A stretch of DNA of 43,289 nt from RDXT01 sp033765305 (GTDB lineage Bacteria; Bacteroidota; Bacteroidia; J057), in assembly GCA_033765305.1 (NCBI GenBank), contig JANRID010000017.1, positions 1 to 43,289 on the forward strand. Direction: 5' to 3'. The notes below the pieces were generated by a model. That model did no database searches. It was given only the letters and a program-made list of their open reading frames with translations, and was not told the origin of the DNA. Below are positions 25,661 to 34,313 of the stretch, one piece after another. Positions within the stretch are counted from its first letter, which is position 1, and each line of letters begins with the position of its first letter. A program made the position numbers and the translations under genes.

Positions 25661-26491
25661 ATGGTCTCACTAAACCTGTTAAAGCCATGCATCTCTACCT
25701 ATCTGCTTTTCTGCTCTGCTTCCAATGGTTTGTTCCCGGCACACGGGCGCCCGATGCCGGATGCCGGATGCCGGATGCCGGATGCTGCGCAGTCCGGGGC
25801 CGCCAGCCTGATCTTTCAGTCCGCAGACGGCGGACAAACCTGGCAGGACATCAGCGGAGGGCTGCCTGAAAATTTGCAGACGGACGGATTTTTTGCCGGC
25901 GCGGCCGGGATCTATATCGGCAGCGAGCGCGCCATGTACCGCAGCAGCATCGCCTCCCGGCCCCCGGTCTGGGAACCAGAGATCTTCCCCTACGGCCTCG
26001 GCGCCCCCGGGTGGTCCAATGGAATGGCCTGGAAGCAGGCTTTTGAGCAAGGCGGGCGGACAGACCTGGTGGAGTCGGGCGGCGTGCGTATCCGCACCAG
26101 CCAGCAGGGGATCCTGCGCTCGGCCGACGGGGGCAAACATTGGGAGGCCGTGATCAGCGAAGGCGGCGTGGGCATCACCGTGGAGCGCATCGAGGGCGGA
26201 TTTGCGGCCATCACCTACAATGCTGATTCCCGGACCAGAAGGGTGCGCATTTCTGCCGACGGCGGCAACACCTGGCAGCCCATCGATGCAGGCCTTCCGC
26301 CCTCGGCGCTGATCGCCTCCATCAAACAGGCGGGCAACTACTTGTTCTGCGGCCATCCTGAGGGCATTTTCCGCTCTTCCGACCGCGGCAACACCTGGGA
26401 GCGCGTCCTTCCCCCCGTCGGGGACAAGGTGTTCAATCTGTCCGTTTGGGGCGGCGTGGTGTATGCCATCCCCCGAAACGGGGGCTGCTGA
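25661..26491 (+). CDS. BNR/sortilin-like beta-propeller repeat protein; signal peptide lies in another frame across a 7-bp repeat
   Basis: From about 25800 the frame encodes BNR-type repeats: LIFQSADGGQTWQDISGGLP, GILRSADGGKHWEAVI, RRVRISADGGNTWQPIDAGLP, GIFRSSDRGNTWERVLPP, each with the S/D-x-G-x-T-W Asp-box. Such proteins are usually exported. In the BNR frame the start would be ATG 25661, giving a poor N-terminus. In the +1 frame, ATG 25687 opens a good signal peptide (MHLYLSAFLLCFQWFVPGTRA) that is separated from the BNR frame by five GATGCCG-type units (25753-25787); loss of one unit would join them. The gene may be phase-variable and currently off, or a frameshifted remnant. The C-terminus (VVYAIPRNGGC) ends within a repeat unit, so it may be truncated too. 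Confidence 0.6.
   Translation: MVSLNLLKPCISTYLLFCSASNGLFPAHGRPMPDAGCRMPDAAQSGAASLIFQSADGGQTWQDISGGLPENLQTDGFFAGAAGIYIGSERAMYRSSIASRPPVWEPEIFPYGLGAPGWSNGMAWKQAFEQGGRTDLVESGGVRIRTSQQGILRSADGGKHWEAVISEGGVGITVERIEGGFAAITYNADSRTRRVRISADGGNTWQPIDAGLPPSALIASIKQAGNYLFCGHPEGIFRSSDRGNTWERVLPPVGDKVFNLSVWGGVVYAIPRNGGC
25753..25787. repeat. GATGCCG heptanucleotide tandem repeat inside a coding region
   Basis: Four perfect GATGCCG units followed by GATGCTG; the perfect 7-bp period runs over 33 bp. It lies between the signal-peptide frame and the BNR frame. A 7-bp unit changes the frame by one on each gain or loss. Confidence 0.92.
26470..26485. terminator. Small hairpin at the 3' end of the BNR gene
   Basis: CCCCCG-AAA-CGGGGG can form a 6-bp stem over the last codons of the BNR gene. 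No T-tract follows; weak as a terminator. Confidence 0.25.
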
Positions 26492-26542
26492 ACACAGGCC
26501 CGCCGCCGGCTCAGGGCAGTGCCCTGCGGCTTCTCTTCCAAG

Positions 26543-26579
26543 CTGCGCATATGCCGCTGAATCGGCGGCATATGCGCAG
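26543..26579. repeat. Perfect 15-bp inverted repeat at the edge of an AT-rich segment
   Basis: CTGCGCATATGCCGC (26543-26557), loop TGAATCG, GCGGCATATGCGCAG (26565-26579). It lies between the BNR gene and the AT-rich peptidase gene, about 80 bp before the latter's start. It could be a terminator, an operator or a relic of a mobile-element end. Confidence 0.75.
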
Positions 26580-26661
26580 ATTTGGCGCAGGATGGGGGCA
26601 GTTGCATAGTGGGGGGTGCGTGTGTATCTTTATTGTGCTTTACTTTAAACAGACATTGCAT

Positions 26662-27426
26662 GTGAAACGGCAAGTTAAAAAATGGACGCTTCGGCTGACA
26701 GCAACTGCCCTGCTTATTGCCGGGCTTCTGCTTATTGTTGTCCTGAATCCAATTTTAACCTACGCCAACAAAACGACACATAACAATATTTCAGTTTATC
26801 ACAACAAAACAATTGACACAGCATTATTAACGAAGCTTGACCAAGCGGCCGAATTTTTAAAAGTAAGTGAATTTTACAATCCAAAATTACACCTTGACAT
26901 TTGCTTGAATGACGGCTCAATGTATCCAGAACTTATACGAACCTTACGAGGACAAGCCTTTGCGTGGGGGTTCTACGATAAAATTGTTCTGCAAGGAGCT
27001 GCAAACTATCAAGATAACTATATTGAATTACATGGATACAGATGGAATTTGATGCAACTACTTGCGCATGAAATGACACATTGTTTACAATTCAGTCAAT
27101 TAGGATTTTGGAAATCAAATCCTGTTGCAAACATCCCAAATTGGAAGTGGGAAGGCTATGCAGAATATGTTTCAAGACAGAACGCAGACCAGAAAGACCT
27201 TTCAAAAAATCTTGCCCGACTATTTGCAGCTAACGCAGGTAACTGGGAAGTTACATTTGCTGACAGCACGATTTCGCCAGTGGAGTATTATGAAAATTGG
27301 ACAATGGTACAATATTGCATGAATATCAAAGATATGACGTATATACAAATTCTCAAAGACACAACAAAAGAAAAAAATATTAGAAAAGAAATGATTAATT
27401 GGAGTAAAAACAACAAAACGGACTAA
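26662..27426 (+). CDS. AT-rich foreign gene: membrane-anchored gluzincin-like zinc metallopeptidase
   Basis: 254 aa if GTG at 26662 is used (VKRQVKKWTLRL); no ATG is available nearer, and ATG 26572 would add 30 residues of GC-rich leader. One N-terminal membrane segment (about 10-30, TATALLIAGLLLIVVLNPIL) after a basic stretch, with the rest outside the cytoplasm. The zinc motif is H136-E137-M-T-H140 (LAHEMTHCLQF), with E164 in WEGYAEYVSR as the likely third ligand, the HExxH ... EGxAEY arrangement of gluzincin (peptidase MA-like) enzymes. Its A/T-rich codons contrast sharply with all neighbours, indicating recent transfer. I cannot name a closer family. Confidence 0.72.
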   Translation: MKRQVKKWTLRLTATALLIAGLLLIVVLNPILTYANKTTHNNISVYHNKTIDTALLTKLDQAAEFLKVSEFYNPKLHLDICLNDGSMYPELIRTLRGQAFAWGFYDKIVLQGAANYQDNYIELHGYRWNLMQLLAHEMTHCLQFSQLGFWKSNPVANIPNWKWEGYAEYVSRQNADQKDLSKNLARLFAANAGNWEVTFADSTISPVEYYENWTMVQYCMNIKDMTYIQILKDTTKEKNIRKEMINWSKNNKTD

Positions 27427-27659
27427 TAACATCGTATCGGCAATAGCAGACCCGCAACCTAACATCGAACCGAAAACCATGCCGACAATCGAAATCGCAT
27501 CCGTCAACTCGGCAGGACTGCATAGGCCCGGCATGTTGCCGTACTCAAAAGCCCCTGGCAATGAATGAATTACGGTTCTTTCCCTGAAAAAATGCATGCG
27601 CATCCGCTCCACGCGCAGACACTACCTACATAATCAAACAGCTTCCATACGCAGCAAAT
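27427..27659. other. Non-coding tail after the AT-rich peptidase gene
   Basis: 233 bp without a gene. The first 120 bp (from TAATAACATCG on) have intermediate composition and an imperfect dyad pairing CATGCCG near 27479 with CGGCATG near 27530, as the 3' tail of a transferred cassette might have. A consensus integron attC (RYYYAAC ... GTTRRRY) could not be completed. The remainder returns to host-like composition. Confidence 0.35.
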
Positions 27660-27690
27660 GGGCCCTGGCTGCTGCCTGCAGCCGGGGCCC
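27660..27690 (-). terminator. Hairpin downstream of the GH81 gene
   Basis: GGGCCCTGGCTGC (27660-27672), loop TGCCT, GCAGCCGGGGCCC (27678-27690): 13-bp stem with one mismatch, 11 bp past the GH81 stop on its strand. No T-run follows. Confidence 0.6.
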
Positions 27691-27701
27691 TTCCGTACCG
27701 C

Positions 27702-30700
27702 TCAGTCCTTTTGCACCTTGTGCCAGCCTGTTTTTCCGCCCTGGGTGGCCCGGAGCAGGTACAGTCCGGCCGGAAACGCGCCCATCTCCAGGGTCATGCT
27801 GCCGCCGGCAGCGCCGGTATCCGACAGCAGCCGGCCCATAGCGTCGAACCAGGCGAGGCGGCAAGCGCCCGGCGGCAGCTCCACGGTGAGCTGGCTGGAC
27901 ACCGGATTGGGATACACGCGCATCCGCAGCCCTTCCGGCTCCCCGACCGGGGTGGCCTGGCAGGTGCCGATGACATAGGATCCTTTCTGCGCGGAGGTAT
28001 TCTGTTCGCCCTGTCCCGGATAGGAGTAGGTATAGTAGAAATAGATCCGGGTGCCTTTGGCTGCATTGATCTGATAGGGCACGTTGGGGAGGACGTTGTA
28101 GCCGGGCAGGCTGTTGGGGTCGGTGCCGTAGTAGAGGATGCAGGTCGGGCTGCCTACGCCGGGCTGGCCTGGCAGGAAGGTGAGGGTCGGGTTGTTGTCG
28201 GCGGGCGAAAACTGGTAGTTGTAATGCCCGTTGAAGGCGCTGCCATAGCAGGACGGCGCCGGAGCCACCGTCACCGGCACGGCTGCCGAGACCGTCGTGC
28301 TCGTGTCGTCATCGGTTGCGGCGGCCGTGAGGCTGTAGCTGCCCACACCCGGCGCCCAGCGCACCTCGTAGGGCGCCTGCGCGTCGGTGCCGACGAGCAC
28401 TTCGTTCACATAAAAATCGACCCGTTCCACGCTGCCGATGAGGTCGGAGGCGGCTGCCGAAAACAGCACCGTATCGCCGGCGAGGAAGGACGAGCCGGCT
28501 GCCGGGCTGATGACGGACACCTTGGGCGGCACGCGGGAAGACTGGCTGGCAATCACATACACCTCGTCGCCGTCGGTGCGGCTGCCGTTGCTCACGTCCA
28601 GGCGAAGCAGATACACGCCTTCGGCCAGGCCGCTGATGCCTGGCTGCGCGAGGCTGGCATCGGCGATCTGCAGCACGCTCGGGCCATACACCTGGGTCCA
28701 GGCGTAGGTCAGGGGGCCATTGCCCGGGTCGGAACTGGCGGTGCCGTCGAGGACAGCACTGGACTGGGGCAGCAGCACCAGCTGGTTGGGGCCGGCCTCG
28801 GCCACCGGCTGGCTGTAGGGCAGAGGGCCCGAAAAGCTGAAGGTGAGCCGGCCCAGATTGAGTTCGCCCTGCTCGAACAGCAGCCGCAGCACCTGTTTCC
28901 CGCTTTTGAGCGGCACATTCGCCACCGACTTGCTGGCCCAGGCGTTCCAGCCGCTGGTTTTGGCCACGGTAATGCCTGATTTCACCACCAGTCCGTCGGA
29001 CTCGATGCGCAGCGGCCCGCCGCCGGCGTTATTTCCGCTGGCATAGCGGAAGTTCAGGTTATACATCCCGGCCTGCTGGACCTCCACGGTGTACTCCACC
29101 CATTCGCCGGCGGCAATCCAGCTCAGGATCAGGCCTTCGCTGGGATGGGCGACCACATCGGCATATTCGTTCAGGCGGGCATCGCCGAGGTTGTCCGGGG
29201 TGAGGTCGAGATAGGAGATCCCCTGCCCGATGCCGCCTTCAAACAGGTCGAACTGCCCTGCCTGAATCTGGCCGGGAATGGCCGAGGGATTGCCCAGCAG
29301 GGGAAGCTGCTCGCCGACGAGCACCGGGACCAGATTGCTGATCTCGAAGCGGCTGCCCTGATACACGCGGGCGTACATGCTGTGCTTGCCCGCGGCGAGT
29401 CCGGCGGCATTCAGCTCGTAGGGGGCCTGGGTCAGGCTGCCGATCACCGTAGTGCCGTCCACAAACTCGACCAGGTCCGCCGTACCGCCGCTGATGCTGG
29501 CCCGGAGCAGGACACTGCCGCCGGGATAGGCCTGCGGAAAGCTGGCCGTCAGCACCGCCTTGACCGAAAGATCCCGGCTCGTGGCAAGGGTTCCGGGCGG
29601 GACATTCAGCACATAGCCATCGGAAAAGGTGACTGTCAGGCTGCTGCTGCCATAGTTCTGGGCTGCATAGGTGCGGTCGCCGCCCTTGCTGAAGACCACC
29701 GCCAGCGGGTGGTCGGCAGTGACGGAGACCTCCACCTGCCCCAGCGCCTGCAGGGTATGGAGCCAGTGGTAGGTCTGGGCGTCGGAGACGCCAAACTTGA
29801 GGCTGCGCTCCGGGTAGGAATCGTACAGGGCAATGGCCGCATCCGGATCGAGCAGGGCCAGGTACATCCAGTAGATGTCGTGCCAGAGGTTGGGGTTCTC
29901 CTGGTTGGAGAGAATGCCGGTGTTCACCTTCATTTCATTCCACAGCTGCCGCACATAGCTGGTGTCGTGCCCCAGATACAAGGATCCGCCGTGCATGGGA
30001 TACAGCTCGATGCCGTAGGAGGCGGCAATGTCATTGGTCCAGAAGGTGCCGTTGTCGTAGCTGTTGCCCCACACCCGCGATACCAGGCTGTACTGCTGCG
30101 TTGGCCCGAAAATGCGGTTGTGCTGGTCGAACCAGTATTCCTCGATGGCGCTCTGCTCGGTGGTGTAGAGGTAGATGCCGAGGTCGCGGATGGAATCCCG
30201 CCCTGTTACCGAACCCCAATGAATGAGCGAGGCATGAAACTGCATGCTTTCGGAGGTGGATTCCTGGTCGTTGCCCTGGGGGAAGGAGGCAAACCCATTG
30301 GCCCAGCAATGCCCGGCATAGGGGCTGAAATTGCGCAGGAAGGGAAAGAGCGGGTCCTCGCGGCTGGGGGAGGATGCATCGCGCACCAGCAGATCGATCA
30401 TCGGGCCGTACTGCGCAGCCCATCCGGGCTGCATTTGCTCCATAAAGGCCGCTGCATGAATGAAATAGCCCCAATGGAAGTGGTGGTCGTTGAGGTTGTT
30501 GTCCTGCCCGTGGCCGGCGGGATAGCCGATCATCGCCTTCCAGGTGTTGTTGTAGTAAAACAGAAAGGCCACCTCTCCGGCCTCCGCCTTGAGCCAGTCT
30601 TCCAGCCGCGCCTTCACGGTGGCTGTCATGGCATTGCGGGCCGCGCTGTCGCCCATCTGGTCGGCGATGCGGGCGGTCTGGATGAGGCGGTTCATCACCT

Positions 30701-31823
30701 GCCCTTCGTTGTAGGAATCGGTCCACTCGGCAAGCGCCTCATGCTGAAGCAGCTGTACTTTTTCCTGAAGATCGAGCGGCGAAAAGCCCGGACTGTACTG
30801 CGCAAGCCGGGGCAGGGTGGGCAGCACCCCGTGAAACGTCCGCGCGACCTGAAACCGGTTGCCCGCAAGGGTTTTCATCTGCCCGCGCACCGTGGCGTAC
30901 GACAGCCCGGCAGGCTGCGGCGAGGCCGCCGACAGATGCGCCCACTGGTGCGGCAGCAGGCCCAGCAGCATGCTGCTGTCATTGCCCTCCTTGACCGAGG
31001 TCTCCACCTCGAAATCGGTGGTCATCACGGCCGTCGCCTCGTCATAGCGCCAGGAGCAGCGGGTGCTGACCGGAAATACATAGGCATAGGCCTGATAGCT
31101 CTGCGCCACCGCCTGGACATTGCCCGCCGTAAGGGGAATGAAGGCCATCGACCAGTAGTTCTGTCCGTTGAGCGTGGAGCGGTAGACATTGCCGGTCTGG
31201 GTCCAGGCGCTGCCCATGGGCGCATATACCGCGAAATCAGCGCCGTTCCGCAAGTCGTTGATGATGAGCATCTCGCCGAGCACCGTCACGGTGCCGCTGT
31301 TGACGGTGATCTGGGCAACATCGCTGGAGTCTTTGGTGAAATAGAGAAACGGCATGCCCAGTCCTGCGGTGGCCTGGAAGTGGTTCGCGCCGCTCTGCCA
31401 GTCCATCGTGACGGTCCAGTCGGAGAAATCGGATACCCGTGCCGCCGAAGCCGAGAGGCCTTGCACCCCTACGATGACCGGCTCGATGTTGTCGATAACG
31501 CCCCAGGGAATGTAGGTGGCCACGAGCCCGGCGCTGACGGTTTTGAGGGTGAAGGGATAGGAAAAGAGGTTGGACGAATGGCTGTTTTTGATTTTGTGCG
31601 ACCACCAGTCGTTGGTGGGGGCAGGCCTGCCGGCGGCAGGGCCGGTGGTGAAGGGCGTGCCTGCGGGGAAGCCGTTGCGGCCGGCAGCGTCTGTGCCGGG
31701 GAAGGCATTGGTGTAGCTCCCGCTTCCGACGGGCGTAATCTGTGCGGAAAGGGGGTGCATCAGCAGCACAGCCAGGACCAGCAACATCCAGCGGCGGAAC
31801 GCAAGCGTAGTAGCATCGTACAT
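27702..31823 (-). CDS. Secreted GH81 endo-beta-1,3-glucanase with CBM6, PKD/Ig-like, CBM56-like modules and T9SS tail
   Basis: 1373 aa; hydrolyses internal beta-1,3 links of laminarin or fungal/algal glucans outside the cell. Signal peptide 1-27 (WMLLVLAVLLMHPLSA). GH81 spans about 45-700: RPAPTNDWWSHKIKNS near the start, probable acid D446 in NLNDHHFHWGYF, and E521/E525 in NGFASFPQGNDQESTSESM, where the catalytic base sits in this family. Then an Ig-like linker, a CBM6 (about 855-1000, EYADVVAHP, AAGEWVEYTVEVQQAGMYNL), a PKD module (AEAGPNQLVLLPQSSAVLDG), a Big-type Ig module (VERVDFYVNEVLVGTDAQAPYE), a CBM56-like glucan-binding module (about 1190-1295, FYYTYSYPGQGEQNTSAQKGSYVIG) and a type A sorting tail (RVYPNPVSSQLTVE ... 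KVQKD). ATG 31823 is chosen by the signal peptide. Confidence 0.93.
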   Translation of the reverse strand: MYDATTLAFRRWMLLVLAVLLMHPLSAQITPVGSGSYTNAFPGTDAAGRNGFPAGTPFTTGPAAGRPAPTNDWWSHKIKNSHSSNLFSYPFTLKTVSAGLVATYIPWGVIDNIEPVIVGVQGLSASAARVSDFSDWTVTMDWQSGANHFQATAGLGMPFLYFTKDSSDVAQITVNSGTVTVLGEMLIINDLRNGADFAVYAPMGSAWTQTGNVYRSTLNGQNYWSMAFIPLTAGNVQAVAQSYQAYAYVFPVSTRCSWRYDEATAVMTTDFEVETSVKEGNDSSMLLGLLPHQWAHLSAASPQPAGLSYATVRGQMKTLAGNRFQVARTFHGVLPTLPRLAQYSPGFSPLDLQEKVQLLQHEALAEWTDSYNEGQVMNRLIQTARIADQMGDSAARNAMTATVKARLEDWLKAEAGEVAFLFYYNNTWKAMIGYPAGHGQDNNLNDHHFHWGYFIHAAAFMEQMQPGWAAQYGPMIDLLVRDASSPSREDPLFPFLRNFSPYAGHCWANGFASFPQGNDQESTSESMQFHASLIHWGSVTGRDSIRDLGIYLYTTEQSAIEEYWFDQHNRIFGPTQQYSLVSRVWGNSYDNGTFWTNDIAASYGIELYPMHGGSLYLGHDTSYVRQLWNEMKVNTGILSNQENPNLWHDIYWMYLALLDPDAAIALYDSYPERSLKFGVSDAQTYHWLHTLQALGQVEVSVTADHPLAVVFSKGGDRTYAAQNYGSSSLTVTFSDGYVLNVPPGTLATSRDLSVKAVLTASFPQAYPGGSVLLRASISGGTADLVEFVDGTTVIGSLTQAPYELNAAGLAAGKHSMYARVYQGSRFEISNLVPVLVGEQLPLLGNPSAIPGQIQAGQFDLFEGGIGQGISYLDLTPDNLGDARLNEYADVVAHPSEGLILSWIAAGEWVEYTVEVQQAGMYNLNFRYASGNNAGGGPLRIESDGLVVKSGITVAKTSGWNAWASKSVANVPLKSGKQVLRLLFEQGELNLGRLTFSFSGPLPYSQPVAEAGPNQLVLLPQSSAVLDGTASSDPGNGPLTYAWTQVYGPSVLQIADASLAQPGISGLAEGVYLLRLDVSNGSRTDGDEVYVIASQSSRVPPKVSVISPAAGSSFLAGDTVLFSAAASDLIGSVERVDFYVNEVLVGTDAQAPYEVRWAPGVGSYSLTAAATDDDTSTTVSAAVPVTVAPAPSCYGSAFNGHYNYQFSPADNNPTLTFLPGQPGVGSPTCILYYGTDPNSLPGYNVLPNVPYQINAAKGTRIYFYYTYSYPGQGEQNTSAQKGSYVIGTCQATPVGEPEGLRMRVYPNPVSSQLTVELPPGACRLAWFDAMGRLLSDTGAAGGSMTLEMGAFPAGLYLLRATQGGKTGWHKVQKD

Positions 31824-32070
31824 ACAAGCAATTGAAGGAGAATGAATTTCCAGTAAGCTAGCGAATGTATTCCTTCCGCTGTGCCCTGCCGGGTACATCA
31901 ACGCCTGCTGCAAGGCGCCTGCGGCTACATCATGGCTACACAGCAGCGGCCCGGCAGGCCGGCTTCCGATCAAAAAGTACAAAACTTCCCCCAAAGCCGA
32001 TAAGCGCATCCATTGAAAGGCGGCGTTCTTTGCCGTTGCTACTACCCTACCCGCTTATCTGCCCGTCCGC
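31824..32070. other. Divergent intergenic region between the GH81 gene and rhaT
   Basis: 247 bp with no gene visible. The GH81-proximal half is more AT-rich, and the minus strand has TTTTGTACTTTTTG near 31973-31986, which is close to the Bacteroidota -7 pattern but with the wrong spacing. Probably holds both divergent promoters. Confidence 0.35.
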
Positions 32071-33126
32071 ATGCAAGTACTTCTGGGCGTCCTGTACCAC
32101 TTCATCGGAGGCTTCGCCTCCGGCAGTTTTTATGTGCCCTACCGGCAGGTGCGCGGCTGGGCATGGGAAAGCTACTGGATCGTTGGAGGGCTGTTTTCCT
32201 GGCTGATCGTGCCGCCGCTGGCGGCCTGGCTGACGGTGCCGGGATTTGCGGCCATCATTTCCGGCACCCCGGGCGCTGTGCTCGGCTGGACTGCCTTCAT
32301 GGGCGTGCTCTGGGGCATCGGCGGGCTGACCTACGGCCTGGGCATCCGCTTTCTGGGCATGTCGCTGGGCAATTCGGTGATCCTCGGCTACTGCTCCGCC
32401 TTCGGAGCTTTGGTGCCATCCATCTACTATTACTTCGCGCCGGCGCCGGGCAAGGTCTCCATCGCCGACCTGGCCGCCAGCAGCGGCGGACAGCTGGTGC
32501 TGCTGGGGGTATTCATCTGCCTGGCAGGCATTGCCCTCTCCGGCATTGCCGGCTGGATGAAGGAGCGCGAGCTGCCCAAAGACCAGCAGCAGGACAGCAT
32601 CCGCGAGTTCGACCTCGGCAAGGGCCTGCTGGTCGCCACCCTGTCGGGGATTCTGAGCGCCTGCTTCAACTTCGGCATCGAGGCAGGCAAGCCCATGGCG
32701 GAAGCGGCGGTCGCGCAGGGATTCAACCCGCTTTTTCAGAACAATGTCACCTACGTGGTGCTGCTCTGGGGCGGCCTGGCCACCAACTTCGTCTGGTGCA
32801 TGCTCCTCAACTACGGCAACGGCACCTTCGGCGACTACGTCAGCCGCAGCGCGCCCATCCTGCGCAACGTGCTCTTCTCCGCCCTCGCGGGCACCACCTG
32901 GTTCCTGCAGTTCTTCTTCTACGGCATGGGCGAATCCAAGCTCGGCAACGGCGCCAGCTCCTGGATTCTGCACATGGCCTTCATTATCCTGGTCGCCAAC
33001 GGCTGGGGAATCGCACTTCGCGAATGGCGGTCCGTGAGCCGTAAAACGTTGACAGTAAGTATTCTGGGCATCCTGACCATTCTGGCGTCGGTGGTGATTG
33101 TCGGGCTGGGCAATGCGGCAATGTAG
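32071..33126 (+). CDS. rhaT: L-rhamnose/proton symporter
   Basis: Inner-membrane importer of L-rhamnose of the drug/metabolite-transporter superfamily. 351 aa with ten hydrophobic segments; the opening LLGVLYHFIGGFASGSFYVPYRQVRGWAWESYW closely matches RhaT (charge-bearing YxP...WxWE region). Further hallmarks are GIGGLTYGLGIRFLGMSLGNSVILGYCSAFG and YVSRSAPILRNVLFSALAGTTWFLQFFFYGMGESK. The cytoplasmic loop around residue 165-185 (KERELPKDQQQDS) separates the two five-helix halves. Completes the rhamnose pathway with rhaI, the kinase and the aldolase fusion. Confidence 0.95.
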   Translation: MQVLLGVLYHFIGGFASGSFYVPYRQVRGWAWESYWIVGGLFSWLIVPPLAAWLTVPGFAAIISGTPGAVLGWTAFMGVLWGIGGLTYGLGIRFLGMSLGNSVILGYCSAFGALVPSIYYYFAPAPGKVSIADLAASSGGQLVLLGVFICLAGIALSGIAGWMKERELPKDQQQDSIREFDLGKGLLVATLSGILSACFNFGIEAGKPMAEAAVAQGFNPLFQNNVTYVVLLWGGLATNFVWCMLLNYGNGTFGDYVSRSAPILRNVLFSALAGTTWFLQFFFYGMGESKLGNGASSWILHMAFIILVANGWGIALREWRSVSRKTLTVSILGILTILASVVIVGLGNAAM

Positions 33127-33131
33127 GGGTG

Positions 33132-34295
33132 TCACAGCAGCAGGGGCAGGTCTTCGCGGAGAAAGACGGACAGGGGGCAGATAATCAGCCCGTTGCTCCG
33201 GGCAAAACGTTCGCCGCCCGGTGTGATGATGTATTGGTGCTCGGGCTGCAGATCGGCAACGCTCTGATAAAATCCTTTGGAGATCGCCGGAGCCACAGAG
33301 AATTTAATTTCAATGCAGACTTTTTTGCCGCTGGGCGTGATCATCAGCAGATCCGACTCGGCTCCGTGCTGCGTCCGGTAAAAATAGAAATCGGAAAACG
33401 GAGGCGCTGTGCGGATAATCTGTTCGATGACATACCCTTCCCACGAAGCACCCGCCGCAGGGCTGCCCCGCAGGCTCTCCATATCGAAGATCCGGAGCAG
33501 GGAGTGGTGCAGCCCGCTGTCGCGGAAGTACAGCTTGGGGGATTTGACGAGACGCTTGCCTGCATTGGCGTAGTATGGCGGCAGCCGCCGGATCAGGAAA
33601 CTGCCTTCCAGCAGCTCCAGATACTGATTGACGCTGCGGGAGGATACACCCAGCGACGCAGCCAGATTGCTGGTGCTGAGGAGGCCGCCATGGGTGTGCG
33701 CGATCATCTGGAGCAGATTCCGGAGCACGGCAGGCGGAACGGCGAATCCCAGCCGGAGCAGATCGCGGAAGATAAACGTTTCGGTAAAATCATACAGCCA
33801 CCTCCGGCTACGCTCCGGGCTTGCAGCCAGCAGCGACTCCGGGAACCCGCCCCGAATCCAGTGCAGCTCCATGCCCGATGCTTCAACTTCCGGCAGCGCA
33901 AATGGCGTAAGCTCGTGGTAGGTAATCCGTCCGGCCAGGGTTTCCGTGCTGAGTTTGATAATATGCGGCGACGCGGAGCCCAGGAGCAAAAACCTGCCCG
34001 GCTCGCGCCGCTGATCCGTCAGTGCGCGCAGGAGCGCAAACAGTTCCGGACGCACCTGAATTTCGTCGATGATCACCGTTTTGTCCGCATGGCCCGACAA
34101 ATAGCTCTGCGCATCTTCGAGCTTGAACCAGTCCTCCTGCAGCTCAAGATCCAGGTACACGCTCTGCTTGGCAAGCTGGCTCCGGATATGCCTGGCAAGG
34201 GTCGTTTTTCCAGCCTGCCGGGGGCCGACAAGGCCTACGACAGGCGACCAGCTCAGATCCTGAAGCAGCCGGGGCTCGATCATGCGGGGAATCAT
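33132..34295 (-). CDS. DUF4143-family AAA ATPase (ATP-binding protein with C-terminal nuclease-like domain)
   Basis: 387 aa. N-terminal P-loop ATPase: VVGLVGPRQAGKTTLARHI (Walker A), TVIIDEIQVRPELF (Walker B), FLLLGSASPHIIK (sensor). A winged-helix segment follows (LLSTSNLAASLGVSSRSVNQYLELLEGSFLIRRLPPYY) and the C-terminal DUF4143 domain has GASWEGYVIEQII, QHGAESDLLMITPSGKKVCIEIKFS, a degenerate PD-(D/E)XK-like pattern. The family is common as single accessory genes; its function is not established. ATG at 34295 is preferred; the TTG upstream would read into a perfect 17-bp dyad at 34314-34354. It interrupts the run from rhaT to the aldolase fusion on the other strand and looks like an insertion. 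Confidence 0.88.
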   Translation of the reverse strand: MIPRMIEPRLLQDLSWSPVVGLVGPRQAGKTTLARHIRSQLAKQSVYLDLELQEDWFKLEDAQSYLSGHADKTVIIDEIQVRPELFALLRALTDQRREPGRFLLLGSASPHIIKLSTETLAGRITYHELTPFALPEVEASGMELHWIRGGFPESLLAASPERSRRWLYDFTETFIFRDLLRLGFAVPPAVLRNLLQMIAHTHGGLLSTSNLAASLGVSSRSVNQYLELLEGSFLIRRLPPYYANAGKRLVKSPKLYFRDSGLHHSLLRIFDMESLRGSPAAGASWEGYVIEQIIRTAPPFSDFYFYRTQHGAESDLLMITPSGKKVCIEIKFSVAPAISKGFYQSVADLQPEHQYIITPGGERFARSNGLIICPLSVFLREDLPLLL

Positions 34296-34313
34296 GGAAG
34301 CAAGATACACTTC

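Noticed and set aside
27427..27560. Integron attC site
   Set aside because: Only one half-site (ACCTAAC) matches; no GTTRRRY partner and no integrase in the window.
29145..31835. 896-codon open frame antisense to GH81
   Set aside because: Shadow frame over a gene with clear catalytic, binding and sorting domains.
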